This document shows, one piece after another, positions 37,162-45,215 of a DNA stretch of 64,000 bases. The DNA is from Flavimobilis marinus. Lineage in GTDB: Bacteria > Actinomycetota > Actinomycetes > Actinomycetales > Cellulomonadaceae. Under the pieces are notes generated by a model. It searched no databases. It saw only the letters and a program-made list of their open reading frames with translations, and was not told the origin of the DNA. The position numbers were made by a program, and so were the translations under genes. Location of the stretch: contig NZ_FONZ01000001.1 in NCBI RefSeq assembly GCF_900113055.1, positions 558,001-622,000 of the forward strand, read 5' to 3'. Position 1 is the first letter of the stretch, and the number at the start of each line of letters is the position of its first letter.

Positions 37162-40100
37162 CGCAGTACACGCCCCACGAGATCGCCGCCCTGCTCGGGT
37201 TGCCCGCGCCGACGCCGGAGCAGACGGCCGTGATCGAGGCCCCGCTCGAGCCGGTGCTCGTCGTGGCTGGCGCCGGCTCGGGCAAGACCGAGACGATGTC
37301 CGCGCGCGTGGTCTACCTCGTGGCCAACGGGCTCGTCGCACCCGACGAGGTGCTCGGCCTGACCTTCACCCGCAAGGCCGCCGGCGAGCTCGCCGAGCGC
37401 ATCCGGCGCCGGTTGCGTGCCCTCACGTCGCGCCTGCGCGCCGACGGCGTCGCGCACAGCCTCGAGGAAGGAGTGCTCGAGGCGATGCGCCGGCCCGCGG
37501 TGTCGACCTACAACTCCTACGCCGCGGGTCTCGTCAAGGAGCACGCGCTGCGCCTCGGCATCGAGCCGTCCGCGCGCCTGCTCGGGGAGGCCAGCGGCTG
37601 GCAGCTCGCCCACGAGGTCGTCGAGAGCTGGACCGGGGAGCTGCAGACCGGCGCGGCGCTGTCGACGATCGTCAGCGCCGTGCGGGAGCTGTCCGGCGCG
37701 CTCAGCGAGCACCTGCTCACCCCCGCGGAGGCGCGCGCTCAGATGCAGCAGATCGTCGATGCGATCGAGGCGACGCCCGCGGGCAACGGCCGGTCGGAGC
37801 ACCTGGCCCCGGTCAAGGCGCTGCTCACGCTCATGCGCGAGCGGATCGAGCTCGTCGACCTGGTCGCCGAGCTCGCGCGACGCAAGCGGGTCAGCGAGGC
37901 GCTCGACTTCGGCGACCAGGTCGCGCTCGGGGCGCGCCTCGCCGAGGACTTCGGTGCCGTCGGCGAGCTCGAGCGCGCGCGGTACCGCGTGGTGCTCCTC
38001 GACGAGTACCAGGACACGTCCTTCGCGCAGGCCCGGATGCTCGGCGCCCTGTTCGGTGCCGGGCACGCGGTGACCGCCGTGGGGGACCCGAACCAGTCGA
38101 TCTACGGCTGGCGCGGAGCGAGCGCCTCTGGCCTCTCGCGGTTCGCCGAGCAGTTCGACGCCGTCGGACGCGTGCACCACCTCGCGCTGAGCACGTCCTG
38201 GCGCAACGACGTCGCGATCCTCGACGCCTCGAACGCCGTGGCCCGCCCCTTGCGCGACCGTCAGGTGGGCATCGACGTCCCCGCCCTCGCGCCCCGGCCC
38301 GGTGCGGGTCCCGGGGCGGTATCGGCGGTGTACGCACCGACGCTCGCCGACGAGGCGACGGCGGTCGCCGACTTCGTCCAGCAGCACTGGCGCCCCGCCG
38401 CGCCCGGCCGGGCAGCCCGCACGGCGGCCGTGCTCTGCCGCGCCCGCAAGCAGTTCGTCGACGTCGAGATCGAGCTGCGGCGCCGCGGGATCCCGGTCGA
38501 GGTCGTCGGCCTCGGCGGGCTCCTCGACACCCCCGAGGTGGTGGACCTGGTCGCGTTCTGCGAGGTCGTCCACGACCCGGCCCGCGGGGACTCCCTGATG
38601 CGGCTGCTCACCGGACCCTGGCTCAACCTGGGCGCAGCCGACACGTTCGCGGTCGCCGACCGCATGCGCGAGCTCGCACGCGCCAGCCGGGCCGCCCAGG
38701 GACGGCAGGGGGACCCCGGCGCCGACGACGCCCACGTCGACGGCGTGGTCCCCGAGGCCGACATCGTCGACTCGCACTCGATCGTCGACGTGCTCGACGA
38801 GCTCCCGCCGCCCGGGTGGCGCAGCGTCGAGGGACGCGAGCTGACCGCGGACGCCCGCGAGCGCCTCGCCCGGCTGGCGGACGCGCTCGCCCACGTCCGC
38901 TCGCGCACGTACCTGTCGGTGCCGGAGATCATCGGGGAGGCCGAGCAGGCCCTCGGGCTCGACATCGAGGTCGCGCTCGCGGGCGGGCACAGCCGTGGCC
39001 GCGCCGCCCTGGACGCCTTCCGAGACATCGCCGTCCGGTTCGTCGACGGCGCCCCCCACCCGACGCTCGGCGCCTTCCTCGCGTGGCTCGACGCCGCACG
39101 GCAGGAGGAGCGCGGGCTCGACCAGCCGCTGCGCGAGCCGGACCCGCACGCGGTGCAGATCATCACCGTGCACGCGGCCAAGGGCCTCGAGTGGGACGTC
39201 GTCGCCGTCCCCGGGCTGTCCGACGGCACCTTCCCGTCCCTGCGCACCACCGGGGACGGCTACCCGCGGGACTCGGCCTGGCTCACCGGGCTCGGCACGC
39301 TGCCGTACCCGTTGCGCGGCGACGCCCCGGACCTCCCCGAGCTCCGGTACGCGGGCGCCAGCGACCCCAAGGACCTCGACGCGCGGCGCAAGGAGTTCCT
39401 CGGCGTCGCCGGCGAGCACCAGGTCGCCGAGGAGCGTCGGCTCGCGTACGTCGCCCTCACCCGCGCCCGGTCCCACCTCCTCCTCGCGGGGTCGTGGTTC
39501 CGCACCGGCGCCAAGCCCGTCCCGCCGTCGCCGTTCCTCACCGAGCTGGTCGAGGCCGGGCTCGTGGCCGGCGACGCGCTGAGCGCCGGACCGGACGACG
39601 GCGCGGTCAATCCCCGGCTGGCACAGGAGCAGACCGCCACCTGGCCCGCGCAGGCCCCCGCGGGCGTGGACCTGCGTCGCGACGCCGCGCAGCTCGTCGC
39701 GGCCGCCGCGCCTGCGGCCTGGGAGGACCTCACGACCGGCCCTGCCGGCGACCTCGCACGCACCGCGCTCCGCCTGCTCGACGAGCGCGAGGAGCGCCGC
39801 CGTCCGCGGCGCGAGGTCGAGCTGCCGGCGCACCTGTCGGCGTCGTCGATGGTCCGCCTCGCCAAGGACCGTGCCGCGTACGCACGGGACCTGCGCCGCC
39901 CCGTGCCCCAGGAGCCCTCGGTGCACGCGCGGCGCGGCACATCGTTCCACGCCTGGGTCGAGCAGTTCTACGGCGCCCCCGTGCTCCTCGACCTCGACGA
40001 GCTGCGTGGCGCGGACGATGCCGCCGTCGACGCGGACCTCGAGGCGCTCAAGGACGCCTTCCTGACGAGCGAGTGGGCAGGGCTCGAGCCGATCGCCGTC

Positions 40101-40418
40101 GAGGTCGACGTCGAGACGCCGATCGCGGGCGTCATGACGCGCTCGCGCATCGACGCGGTGTTCGCCGACCCTCGGCGCCCCGGGGGCGTCGTCGTCGTGG
40201 ACTGGAAGACCGGCAAGGTCCCGACCGACTCCGCGACCGCGCGCGCCCGGGAGGTGCAGCTCGCGGTCTACCGGCTCGCGTGGGCACGCTGGAAGCACGT
40301 GCCGCTCGAGGACGTGGACGCCGCCTTCTTCTACGTCGGGAGCGGCACGACCGTCCGGCCCGAGTCGGTCGCCTCGGCCGACGAGCTCGAACGCCTCGTG
40401 CTCGGTGCGCCCGACTGA
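37158..40418 (+). CDS. adnB: AdnB subunit of helicase-nuclease
   Basis: The 1086-residue partner of AdnA has complete SF1 helicase motifs: AGAGSGKTET (near residue 37), LTFTRKAAGELAERI, LLDEYQDTS, GDPNQSIYGWRGA, and HAAKGLEWDVV. The C-terminal RecB-like nuclease carries VVVDWKTGKVPT with the D-x-K core and VQLAVYRLAW. It is therefore probably the lead motor and a second nuclease. The ATG at 37158 overlaps the adnA stop (ATGA) and has an AGGAG site within adnA, so both subunits should be made in equal amounts. Confidence 0.93.
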   Translation: MTQYTPHEIAALLGLPAPTPEQTAVIEAPLEPVLVVAGAGSGKTETMSARVVYLVANGLVAPDEVLGLTFTRKAAGELAERIRRRLRALTSRLRADGVAHSLEEGVLEAMRRPAVSTYNSYAAGLVKEHALRLGIEPSARLLGEASGWQLAHEVVESWTGELQTGAALSTIVSAVRELSGALSEHLLTPAEARAQMQQIVDAIEATPAGNGRSEHLAPVKALLTLMRERIELVDLVAELARRKRVSEALDFGDQVALGARLAEDFGAVGELERARYRVVLLDEYQDTSFAQARMLGALFGAGHAVTAVGDPNQSIYGWRGASASGLSRFAEQFDAVGRVHHLALSTSWRNDVAILDASNAVARPLRDRQVGIDVPALAPRPGAGPGAVSAVYAPTLADEATAVADFVQQHWRPAAPGRAARTAAVLCRARKQFVDVEIELRRRGIPVEVVGLGGLLDTPEVVDLVAFCEVVHDPARGDSLMRLLTGPWLNLGAADTFAVADRMRELARASRAAQGRQGDPGADDAHVDGVVPEADIVDSHSIVDVLDELPPPGWRSVEGRELTADARERLARLADALAHVRSRTYLSVPEIIGEAEQALGLDIEVALAGGHSRGRAALDAFRDIAVRFVDGAPHPTLGAFLAWLDAARQEERGLDQPLREPDPHAVQIITVHAAKGLEWDVVAVPGLSDGTFPSLRTTGDGYPRDSAWLTGLGTLPYPLRGDAPDLPELRYAGASDPKDLDARRKEFLGVAGEHQVAEERRLAYVALTRARSHLLLAGSWFRTGAKPVPPSPFLTELVEAGLVAGDALSAGPDDGAVNPRLAQEQTATWPAQAPAGVDLRRDAAQLVAAAAPAAWEDLTTGPAGDLARTALRLLDEREERRRPRREVELPAHLSASSMVRLAKDRAAYARDLRRPVPQEPSVHARRGTSFHAWVEQFYGAPVLLDLDELRGADDAAVDADLEALKDAFLTSEWAGLEPIAVEVDVETPIAGVMTRSRIDAVFADPRRPGGVVVVDWKTGKVPTDSATARAREVQLAVYRLAWARWKHVPLEDVDAAFFYVGSGTTVRPESVASADELERLVLGAPD

Positions 40419-40442
40419 GCCGCGCGCTGGCAGGGGCTGCGG

Positions 40443-41375
40443 TCAGTCGTCCTCGGCCGCGCCCTCGCGGCTCGTCGTCTGGTCGAGGTCGAGGAGCATC
40501 TCGACCGCGTCGTCCACGACGTCGGACTGTCCGGTGCGCACCCCGTGCATGAGCCACCGCGCCACCGCGAGCTCGCCCGCGAGGAGTGCGCGCTCCACCA
40601 GGTGCGCGTCACGCTGCTCGGTGCGGCGCAGCTGGTACGCCTCGAGGATCGACTCGACCGCCTCGGGCGGGACGGTCGCGAGCAGCCAGGCCAGGTCGTC
40701 CGCGGGATCGGCCACGCGTGCCTCGCCCCAGCCGACGATCCCGTTCACCTGGTTCTGCGCGACCAGGATGTGCTCGTCGTCGAGGTCGCCGTGCACCACC
40801 GTGGGCTGGAAGCGCCACAGGGCGACGTTCTCGAGAGCGGCCTCCCAGCGGCGCAGCAGCCGCGCCGGGACGCGACCGGTCCGGGCGGCCTCGTCCACCT
40901 CCGCGAGCCGGCGCTCGCGGTACTCCGCCGCCGTGTACGACGGCAGGCCGGCGTCCTCGACCAAGGCCGCGGGCAGCTCGTGGATCGCGGCGATCGCACG
41001 GCCCACGGCCGCAGCCAGGCCTGGGCCGGGCTGCATCGAGGACGCGTGCAACGGCCGGCCGGGCACCTCCGGGTGCACCACGGCACGGCCGCCCTCGGGC
41101 AGAGGCGCGAACCCAGCGGGCTCCGGCACGGCGAACGGCAGCGTGCCGTCGTCGACCAGCGGGACGAGCGACCCGACGAGCACCATCTCCGCCTCCAGAC
41201 GTGCGCCGGCGGCGGCGTCCTGCGGGCTGCGCACGACCCAGTGCCGGCGCGCGGCGTCGATGACGACCGCGACGTCGTCGTCACCGTCGCTGCGGACGGG
41301 ACGGACGTCCACGACGTCCATCCCGGGGACGGCGACGGTCGACAGGGCAGCCAGGTTCAAGGCGGATCGGCTCAC
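40443..41375 (-). CDS. Phosphotransferase (APH/Mph-like kinase fold), metal ligand missing
   Basis: The 310-residue protein has the aminoglycoside/macrolide phosphotransferase fold. HGDLDDEHILV near residue 195 keeps the catalytic Asp of the HGDL loop, with His at the usual Asn position as in macrolide kinases. The following metal site, normally I-D-W, reads GIVGWGEARVADP, so its aspartate is replaced by glycine. Activity may be altered or lost. The GTG at 41375 is chosen because TACGGT lies six bases upstream. It is convergent with adnB and divergent from nudC. Confidence 0.8.
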   Translation of the reverse strand: MSRSALNLAALSTVAVPGMDVVDVRPVRSDGDDDVAVVIDAARRHWVVRSPQDAAAGARLEAEMVLVGSLVPLVDDGTLPFAVPEPAGFAPLPEGGRAVVHPEVPGRPLHASSMQPGPGLAAAVGRAIAAIHELPAALVEDAGLPSYTAAEYRERRLAEVDEAARTGRVPARLLRRWEAALENVALWRFQPTVVHGDLDDEHILVAQNQVNGIVGWGEARVADPADDLAWLLATVPPEAVESILEAYQLRRTEQRDAHLVERALLAGELAVARWLMHGVRTGQSDVVDDAVEMLLDLDQTTSREGAAEDD

Positions 41376-41381
41376 GCCCTA

Positions 41382-41387
41382 ACCGTA
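41382..41387 (-). promoter_or_regulatory. Leaderless -10 of phosphotransferase gene
   Basis: TACGGT on the minus strand, a 6-nt spacer, then the GTG at 41375. Confidence 0.5.
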
Positions 41388-41491
41388 CGTCGGCACGGCC
41401 CGCCGACGGACGAGCCGCACCGCACCGGATCGTGAGGCCCGGGTGATCAGTCCGTCGCTCCACCCGGTGGGATCGGGCCGCGCCCGCGGGC

Positions 41492-41497
41492 TACGGT
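41492..41497 (+). promoter_or_regulatory. Leaderless -10 of nudC
   Basis: TACGGT, a 6-nt spacer, then the GTG at 41504. Confidence 0.55.
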
Positions 41498-41503
41498 GGC
41501 CGG

Positions 41504-42484
41504 GTGGACCCGCAGCCCCCGACCGCCCCCTCCCCGCGCGCCTGGCGCGCCGCTCCCGTCTCGGCGCTCTCGCGTGCTGGGGCCGACCGCGCCGCCCTCC
41601 GCCGCGAGGAGACGGACCTCGTGCCCCGTCTCCTCGCCGACGCCGAGCGCACCCGCGTCGTGCTCGTCCGAGGCGGCGAGGTGGCCGTCGACGCCGACGG
41701 CCGGCTGGACCTGGTTGCCCCGGAGCCGGACGCCGCGGCAGGGCGGCTCGCGGCATTCCTCGGCGAGGACGCCCAGCACGCCTACGTGGCCCTGCTTCTC
41801 GACCAGCCGAGCGCGCTCGACCCGGTCCTCGGCGCCGACGGTCTCCCCGCCGCCGAGCGCTGGCCCGAGGCCGGCCGCGCCTGGGCGTCGCTGCGCGACC
41901 AGGGCGAGACTCTCGACGACCGTGATGCCGGGCTGGCCACCGCCGCCGTGGCCCTGGCAGCCTGGCACGCGCGGCACCCGCGCTGCCCGCGCTGCGGCGA
42001 GCCGACGACGCCCACGCGCGCGGGCTGGGCACGGCGGTGCTCCGCCGACGGCTCGGAGCACTTCCCGCGCACCGACCCCGCCGTGATCATGGCGGTCGTC
42101 GACGACACCGACCGGCTCCTGCTCGGCCACGCGGCGCACTGGCCCGACCGCCGGTTCTCGACCCTCGCCGGGTTCGTCGAGGCGGGCGAGTCCGCCGAGG
42201 GGGCCGTGCGGCGGGAGGTGGCCGAGGAGACCGCGATCGTGGTGAGCGACGTCGAGTACGTGACGAGCCAGCCCTGGCCGTTTCCCGCCTCCCTCATGCT
42301 CGCCTACCGGGCGCGCGCCACCACCACGACCATCGAGGTCGACGGCACCGAGGTGACGGACGCGCGCTGGTTCACCCGTGACGGGCTCGCGCGGGACGTG
42401 GCCAGCGGGGACGTCCTCCTTCCCCCGCCCTCGTCGGTCGCACGGCTGCTCATCGAGGACTGGTTCGGCGGCCCGGTCGGCTGA
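41504..42484 (+). CDS. nudC: NADH pyrophosphatase / RNA NAD-decapping hydrolase
   Basis: NudC cleaves NAD(H) to NMN(H) and AMP and can remove NAD caps from RNA. The 326-residue protein has the NudC N-terminal domain, a zinc ribbon (CPRCGEP ... RRC, three cysteines visible near 160-185), the Nudix box GFVEAGESAEGAVRREVAEE and the family tag SQPWPFPASLML. The GTG at 41504 is leaderless by position. It is convergent with the mycoredoxin gene, with a 46-bp gap that holds no clear terminator. Confidence 0.95.
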   Translation: MDPQPPTAPSPRAWRAAPVSALSRAGADRAALRREETDLVPRLLADAERTRVVLVRGGEVAVDADGRLDLVAPEPDAAAGRLAAFLGEDAQHAYVALLLDQPSALDPVLGADGLPAAERWPEAGRAWASLRDQGETLDDRDAGLATAAVALAAWHARHPRCPRCGEPTTPTRAGWARRCSADGSEHFPRTDPAVIMAVVDDTDRLLLGHAAHWPDRRFSTLAGFVEAGESAEGAVRREVAEETAIVVSDVEYVTSQPWPFPASLMLAYRARATTTTIEVDGTEVTDARWFTRDGLARDVASGDVLLPPPSSVARLLIEDWFGGPVG

Positions 42485-42530
42485 CTGGGCGCCTCGTCGG
42501 CGCTGCCGGGGCCGGGGCTCCGGGGGCGGC

Positions 42531-42797
42531 TCAGCCCAGGCGTGCCTTGACGTCCGCGAGCGACGGGTTGGTCGCTGCGGTCCCGTCGGGGAAGACGACG
42601 GTCGGGACCGTCTGGTTCCCGCCGTTGACCTCCTCGACGTACGCGACGGCGTCCGGGTGCTCCTCGATGTTCACCTCGGTGTAGCCGATCCCTGCGGAGT
42701 CGAGTTGCGTCTTGAGGCGGCGGCAGTAGCCGCACCACGTGGTCGAGTACATGACGATCGTGCCGGCGTCGGGCGTGTGCGGAGCTGTGGTGGTCAT
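42531..42797 (-). CDS. mrx1: Mycoredoxin (glutaredoxin-like)
   Basis: The 88-residue thioredoxin-fold protein has the redox motif WCGYC (C22, C25), the cis-proline in QTVPTVV and a C-terminal NPSLADVKARL helix. Mycoredoxins reduce S-mycothiolated proteins in actinobacteria. The ATG at 42797 lies six bases after GATGAT on the minus strand. A much longer minus-strand frame is antisense to uvrD2 and is rejected. It is divergent from uvrD2; the two promoters lie within 46 bp. Confidence 0.93.
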   Translation of the reverse strand: MTTTAPHTPDAGTIVMYSTTWCGYCRRLKTQLDSAGIGYTEVNIEEHPDAVAYVEEVNGGNQTVPTVVFPDGTAATNPSLADVKARLG

Positions 42798-42811
42798 GTG
42801 GCCATCATCGG

Positions 42812-42834
42812 CTGTCAGGGGAGGCTGCGACAAT
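42812..42834 (+). promoter_or_regulatory. PafBC/RecA-NDp-like DNA-damage promoter of uvrD2
   Basis: CTGTCAGGG, exactly 8 bp, then GACAAT. Seven of nine upstream positions match TTGTCRGTG and the spacing to the -10 is exact. The uvrD2 ATG is 9 nt downstream of the -10 end, with an in-frame GTG 3 nt earlier. Confidence 0.6.
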
Positions 42835-42842
42835 CGGCGGTG

Positions 42843-44816
42843 ATGTCTCCCGACCAGATCCTCGATGCGCTCGACCCCGACCAGCGTGAGGTCGCGCTCG
42901 CCCTCACCGGACCCGTGTGCGTCCTCGCCGGTGCCGGCACCGGCAAGACGCGCGCCCTGACGCACCGGATCGCGTACGGCGTGCGCACCGGCGTCTACGC
43001 GCCCACCAGCGTCCTGGCGGTGACCTTCACAGCGCGGGCCGCGGGGGAGATGCGCACCCGGCTGCGCGCGCTCGGGGTGCCCGGCGTGCAGGCCCGCACG
43101 TTCCACGCAGCCGCGCTGCGCCAGCTCGGCTACTTCTGGCCCAAGATCGTCGGAGGCGCGCCTCCCCGCGTCATGGAGCACAAGGGGCAGGTCATCGCTG
43201 AGGCCGCACGGCGGCTCGACCTCTCGGTGGACCGTGTGGCCGTGCGGGACCTCGCCTCCGAGGTCGAGTGGTCCAAGGTCTCGATGATCCCGGCGGACGA
43301 GTACGGCCGTGCGATCGCGGCGCTGCGGCGCGAGCCCCCGGCGGGCTACGACGCTCACGTCGTGTCCCGTCTCATCTCCGTGTACGAGGACGTGAAGAAC
43401 GAACGCGGGCAGATCGACTTCGAGGACGTCCTCATGTACCTCGGGGACATCCTCGCGTCCCACGGTGCGGTGGCCGACGAGGTCCGCCGCCAGTACCGGC
43501 GGTTCGTGGTCGACGAGTACCAGGACGTCTCCCCGCTGCAGCAGTTCGTGCTCGACCAGTGGCTGGGCGGCCGTCAGGAGCTGTGCGTCGTCGGGGACCC
43601 GAGCCAGACCATCTACTCGTTCACCGGCGCCACGCCCCGGCACCTGCTGGACTTCGCCAAGACCCGCCCGGGTGCCACCGTCATCAAGCTCGTGCGCGAC
43701 TATCGCTCCACGCCGCAGGTCGTCGGCCTCGCGAACGCGCTGCTCGCGACCCGCCGCCACGCCGGCTTCGAAGGGCTCGAGCTGCGCGCGCAGCGCCCTG
43801 CCGGCCCGCCGGTCGCGTTCGACGTCTACGAGGACGACGAGGCCGAGGCCGCCGCGATCGCCGCCGCGGCGGCGCGGCTGATCGCCAGCGGGGTGCGCCC
43901 GAGCGAGATCGCCGTGCTGTACCGCACCAACGGTCAGTCCGAGACGTTCGAGCAGGCGTTCGCCGACCGTGGCGTCGGCTACCTGGTCCGCGGAGGCGAG
44001 CGATTCTTCCAGCGCCCCGAGGTGCGTGAGGCGATCCTGCTGCTGCGCGGAGCAGCGCGCGCCGTCGCCGAGGACCCCGTGCCCACAGCGGTGCGGGAGG
44101 TGCTCGCGTCGGTCGGCTGGGCCGAGGAGCCGCCGTCCGCCCGCGGCGCCGCCCGCGAGCGCTGGGAGTCGTTGCGCGCGCTGGTCTCGCTGGCCGACGA
44201 GATCGCGGCGCGCCCCGACGCGACGATGGCCCTCCTGGTGGCCGAGCTCGACGAGCGTGCGGCCGCGCAGCACGCCCCGACCATCGAGGGCGTGACCCTC
44301 GCGTCCCTGCACGCCGCCAAGGGGCTCGAGTGGGACGCAGTGTTCCTCGCCGGCCTCTCTGAGGGCCTGCTCCCGATCTCCCTCGCCGAGACCCCGGACG
44401 CGATCGCGGAGGAGAAGCGCCTGCTCTACGTCGGCATCACGCGGGCGCGGGAGCACCTCACCCTGTCCTACGCGCGCTCACGCGCCCCCGGCGGGCGCGC
44501 CACCCGCAAGCGCAGCCGGTTCCTCGACGGGCTGTGGCCCGCAGCGACACCCGGGCGTGGCCGCTCGACAGCGGACCTCGGCGACGCCGACCCGGCCGTG
44601 GTGGACGCGCTCGTCGAGTGGCGCACCCAGGTGGCCGCGGAGATCGACCGTCCGGCGTTCACGGTGCTCAGCGACACGAGCCTCGAGGCCGTCGCGCGGG
44701 CCCGTCCGCGGACGCCCGCGGAGCTGCTCAAGGTGCCCGGCATCGGCCAGGTGAAGGCCCAGACGTACGGTCCGACGCTCCTTGAGGTCCTCCGCCGCAG
44801 CGACGCGAAAAACTGA
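42843..44816 (+). CDS. uvrD2: UvrD2-type DNA helicase with HRDC domain
   Basis: The 657-residue SF1 helicase has AGAGTGKTRALT (residues 29-40), VTFTARAAGEMR, VVDEYQDVSPLQQ, GDPSQTIYSFTGA and HAAKGLEWDAVFLAG. A C-terminal HRDC domain (about 570-657; VVDALVEWRTQVA, LLKVPGIGQVKAQTYG) follows. The tetracysteine motif that joins these domains in mycobacterial UvrD2 is absent: no cysteine occurs between about residue 540 and the end. The start may be ATG 42843 or GTG 42840; the mRNA looks leaderless or nearly so. The whiB7 promoter begins directly after the stop. Confidence 0.93.
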   Translation: MSPDQILDALDPDQREVALALTGPVCVLAGAGTGKTRALTHRIAYGVRTGVYAPTSVLAVTFTARAAGEMRTRLRALGVPGVQARTFHAAALRQLGYFWPKIVGGAPPRVMEHKGQVIAEAARRLDLSVDRVAVRDLASEVEWSKVSMIPADEYGRAIAALRREPPAGYDAHVVSRLISVYEDVKNERGQIDFEDVLMYLGDILASHGAVADEVRRQYRRFVVDEYQDVSPLQQFVLDQWLGGRQELCVVGDPSQTIYSFTGATPRHLLDFAKTRPGATVIKLVRDYRSTPQVVGLANALLATRRHAGFEGLELRAQRPAGPPVAFDVYEDDEAEAAAIAAAAARLIASGVRPSEIAVLYRTNGQSETFEQAFADRGVGYLVRGGERFFQRPEVREAILLLRGAARAVAEDPVPTAVREVLASVGWAEEPPSARGAARERWESLRALVSLADEIAARPDATMALLVAELDERAAAQHAPTIEGVTLASLHAAKGLEWDAVFLAGLSEGLLPISLAETPDAIAEEKRLLYVGITRAREHLTLSYARSRAPGGRATRKRSRFLDGLWPAATPGRGRSTADLGDADPAVVDALVEWRTQVAAEIDRPAFTVLSDTSLEAVARARPRTPAELLKVPGIGQVKAQTYGPTLLEVLRRSDAKN

Positions 44817-44829
44817 TCCGGTAAATACC

Positions 44830-44859
44830 TTGGCGCGTTCTGCGCGCCCGGCATACAGT
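44830..44859 (+). promoter_or_regulatory. whiB7 promoter with AT-rich WhiB7 site
   Basis: A -35 TTGGCG (44830-44835), an 18-bp spacer and a -10 TACAGT (44854-44859). Immediately upstream are the AT-rich patches GAAAAA (44807-44812) and GTAAATA (44821-44827), unusual in this GC-rich DNA and matching the AT-hook target next to the -35 in WhiB7-activated promoters. Positive autoregulation is likely. Confidence 0.65.
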
Positions 44860-44927
44860 GTGCGAGTCCTTGTTGATGCAGCCCGGCCGAGAGGCGCGGG
44901 CTCGATGGAGAAAGGGGTGAGCAGGCA

Positions 44928-45050
44928 ATGAAGAAGTACACCACCATGACGAACCGTTCAGGTCTCGGGATCAATGGTGCGGCCTCCGGTCGTCTTCGTG
45001 ATGCCGCTCGCCTCGTCCCGGCCGGACCCTTCGGGTTCATTCGCGGCTGA
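44928..45050 (+). CDS. Upstream leader ORF of whiB7 (40 codons)
   Basis: A strong ribosome site (GGAGAAAGGGG, about 10 nt upstream) precedes an ATG that opens a 40-codon frame beginning MKKYTTMTNRSG and ending FIRG. It lies wholly inside the whiB7 leader and stops 21 nt before a GC hairpin. In mycobacteria and Streptomyces a comparable short ORF couples ribosome stalling by antibiotics to whiB7 read-through. The peptide itself shows no known motif. A role as a translated sensor, not a functional protein, is inferred. Confidence 0.7.
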   Translation: MKKYTTMTNRSGLGINGAASGRLRDAARLVPAGPFGFIRG

Positions 45051-45070
45051 CGCCGCACCTGCCGAACCAC

Positions 45071-45157
45071 CCCGCGGATCCGCGGGCTCTCCGTCACCTC
45101 GCACGTCCCCGCTCGGGGATCGTGCCGGCGCACCCTCATCCGGTGCTCCCACGTGCG
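45071..45157 (+). promoter_or_regulatory. Putative transcription attenuator in whiB7 leader
   Basis: Position 45071-45086 (CCCGCGGATCCGCGGG) can form a 6-bp GC stem with a GATC loop. It is followed by an outer stem (45100-45106 with 45151-45157) enclosing small hairpins at 45106-45119 and 45130-45146. No T-tract is visible. The arrangement of leader ORF, hairpins and a distant whiB7 start matches known whiB7 attenuation leaders. Confidence 0.5.
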
Positions 45158-45215
45158 GCAGAGCCTCGCCCGGATCCGTTCCCATCGCAGCACAGGAACA
45201 TCTCTGGAGGACATC

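Noticed and set aside
42798-44456. Long N-terminal extension of mycoredoxin
   Set aside because: It is antisense to uvrD2; the glutaredoxin fold is complete from 42797.
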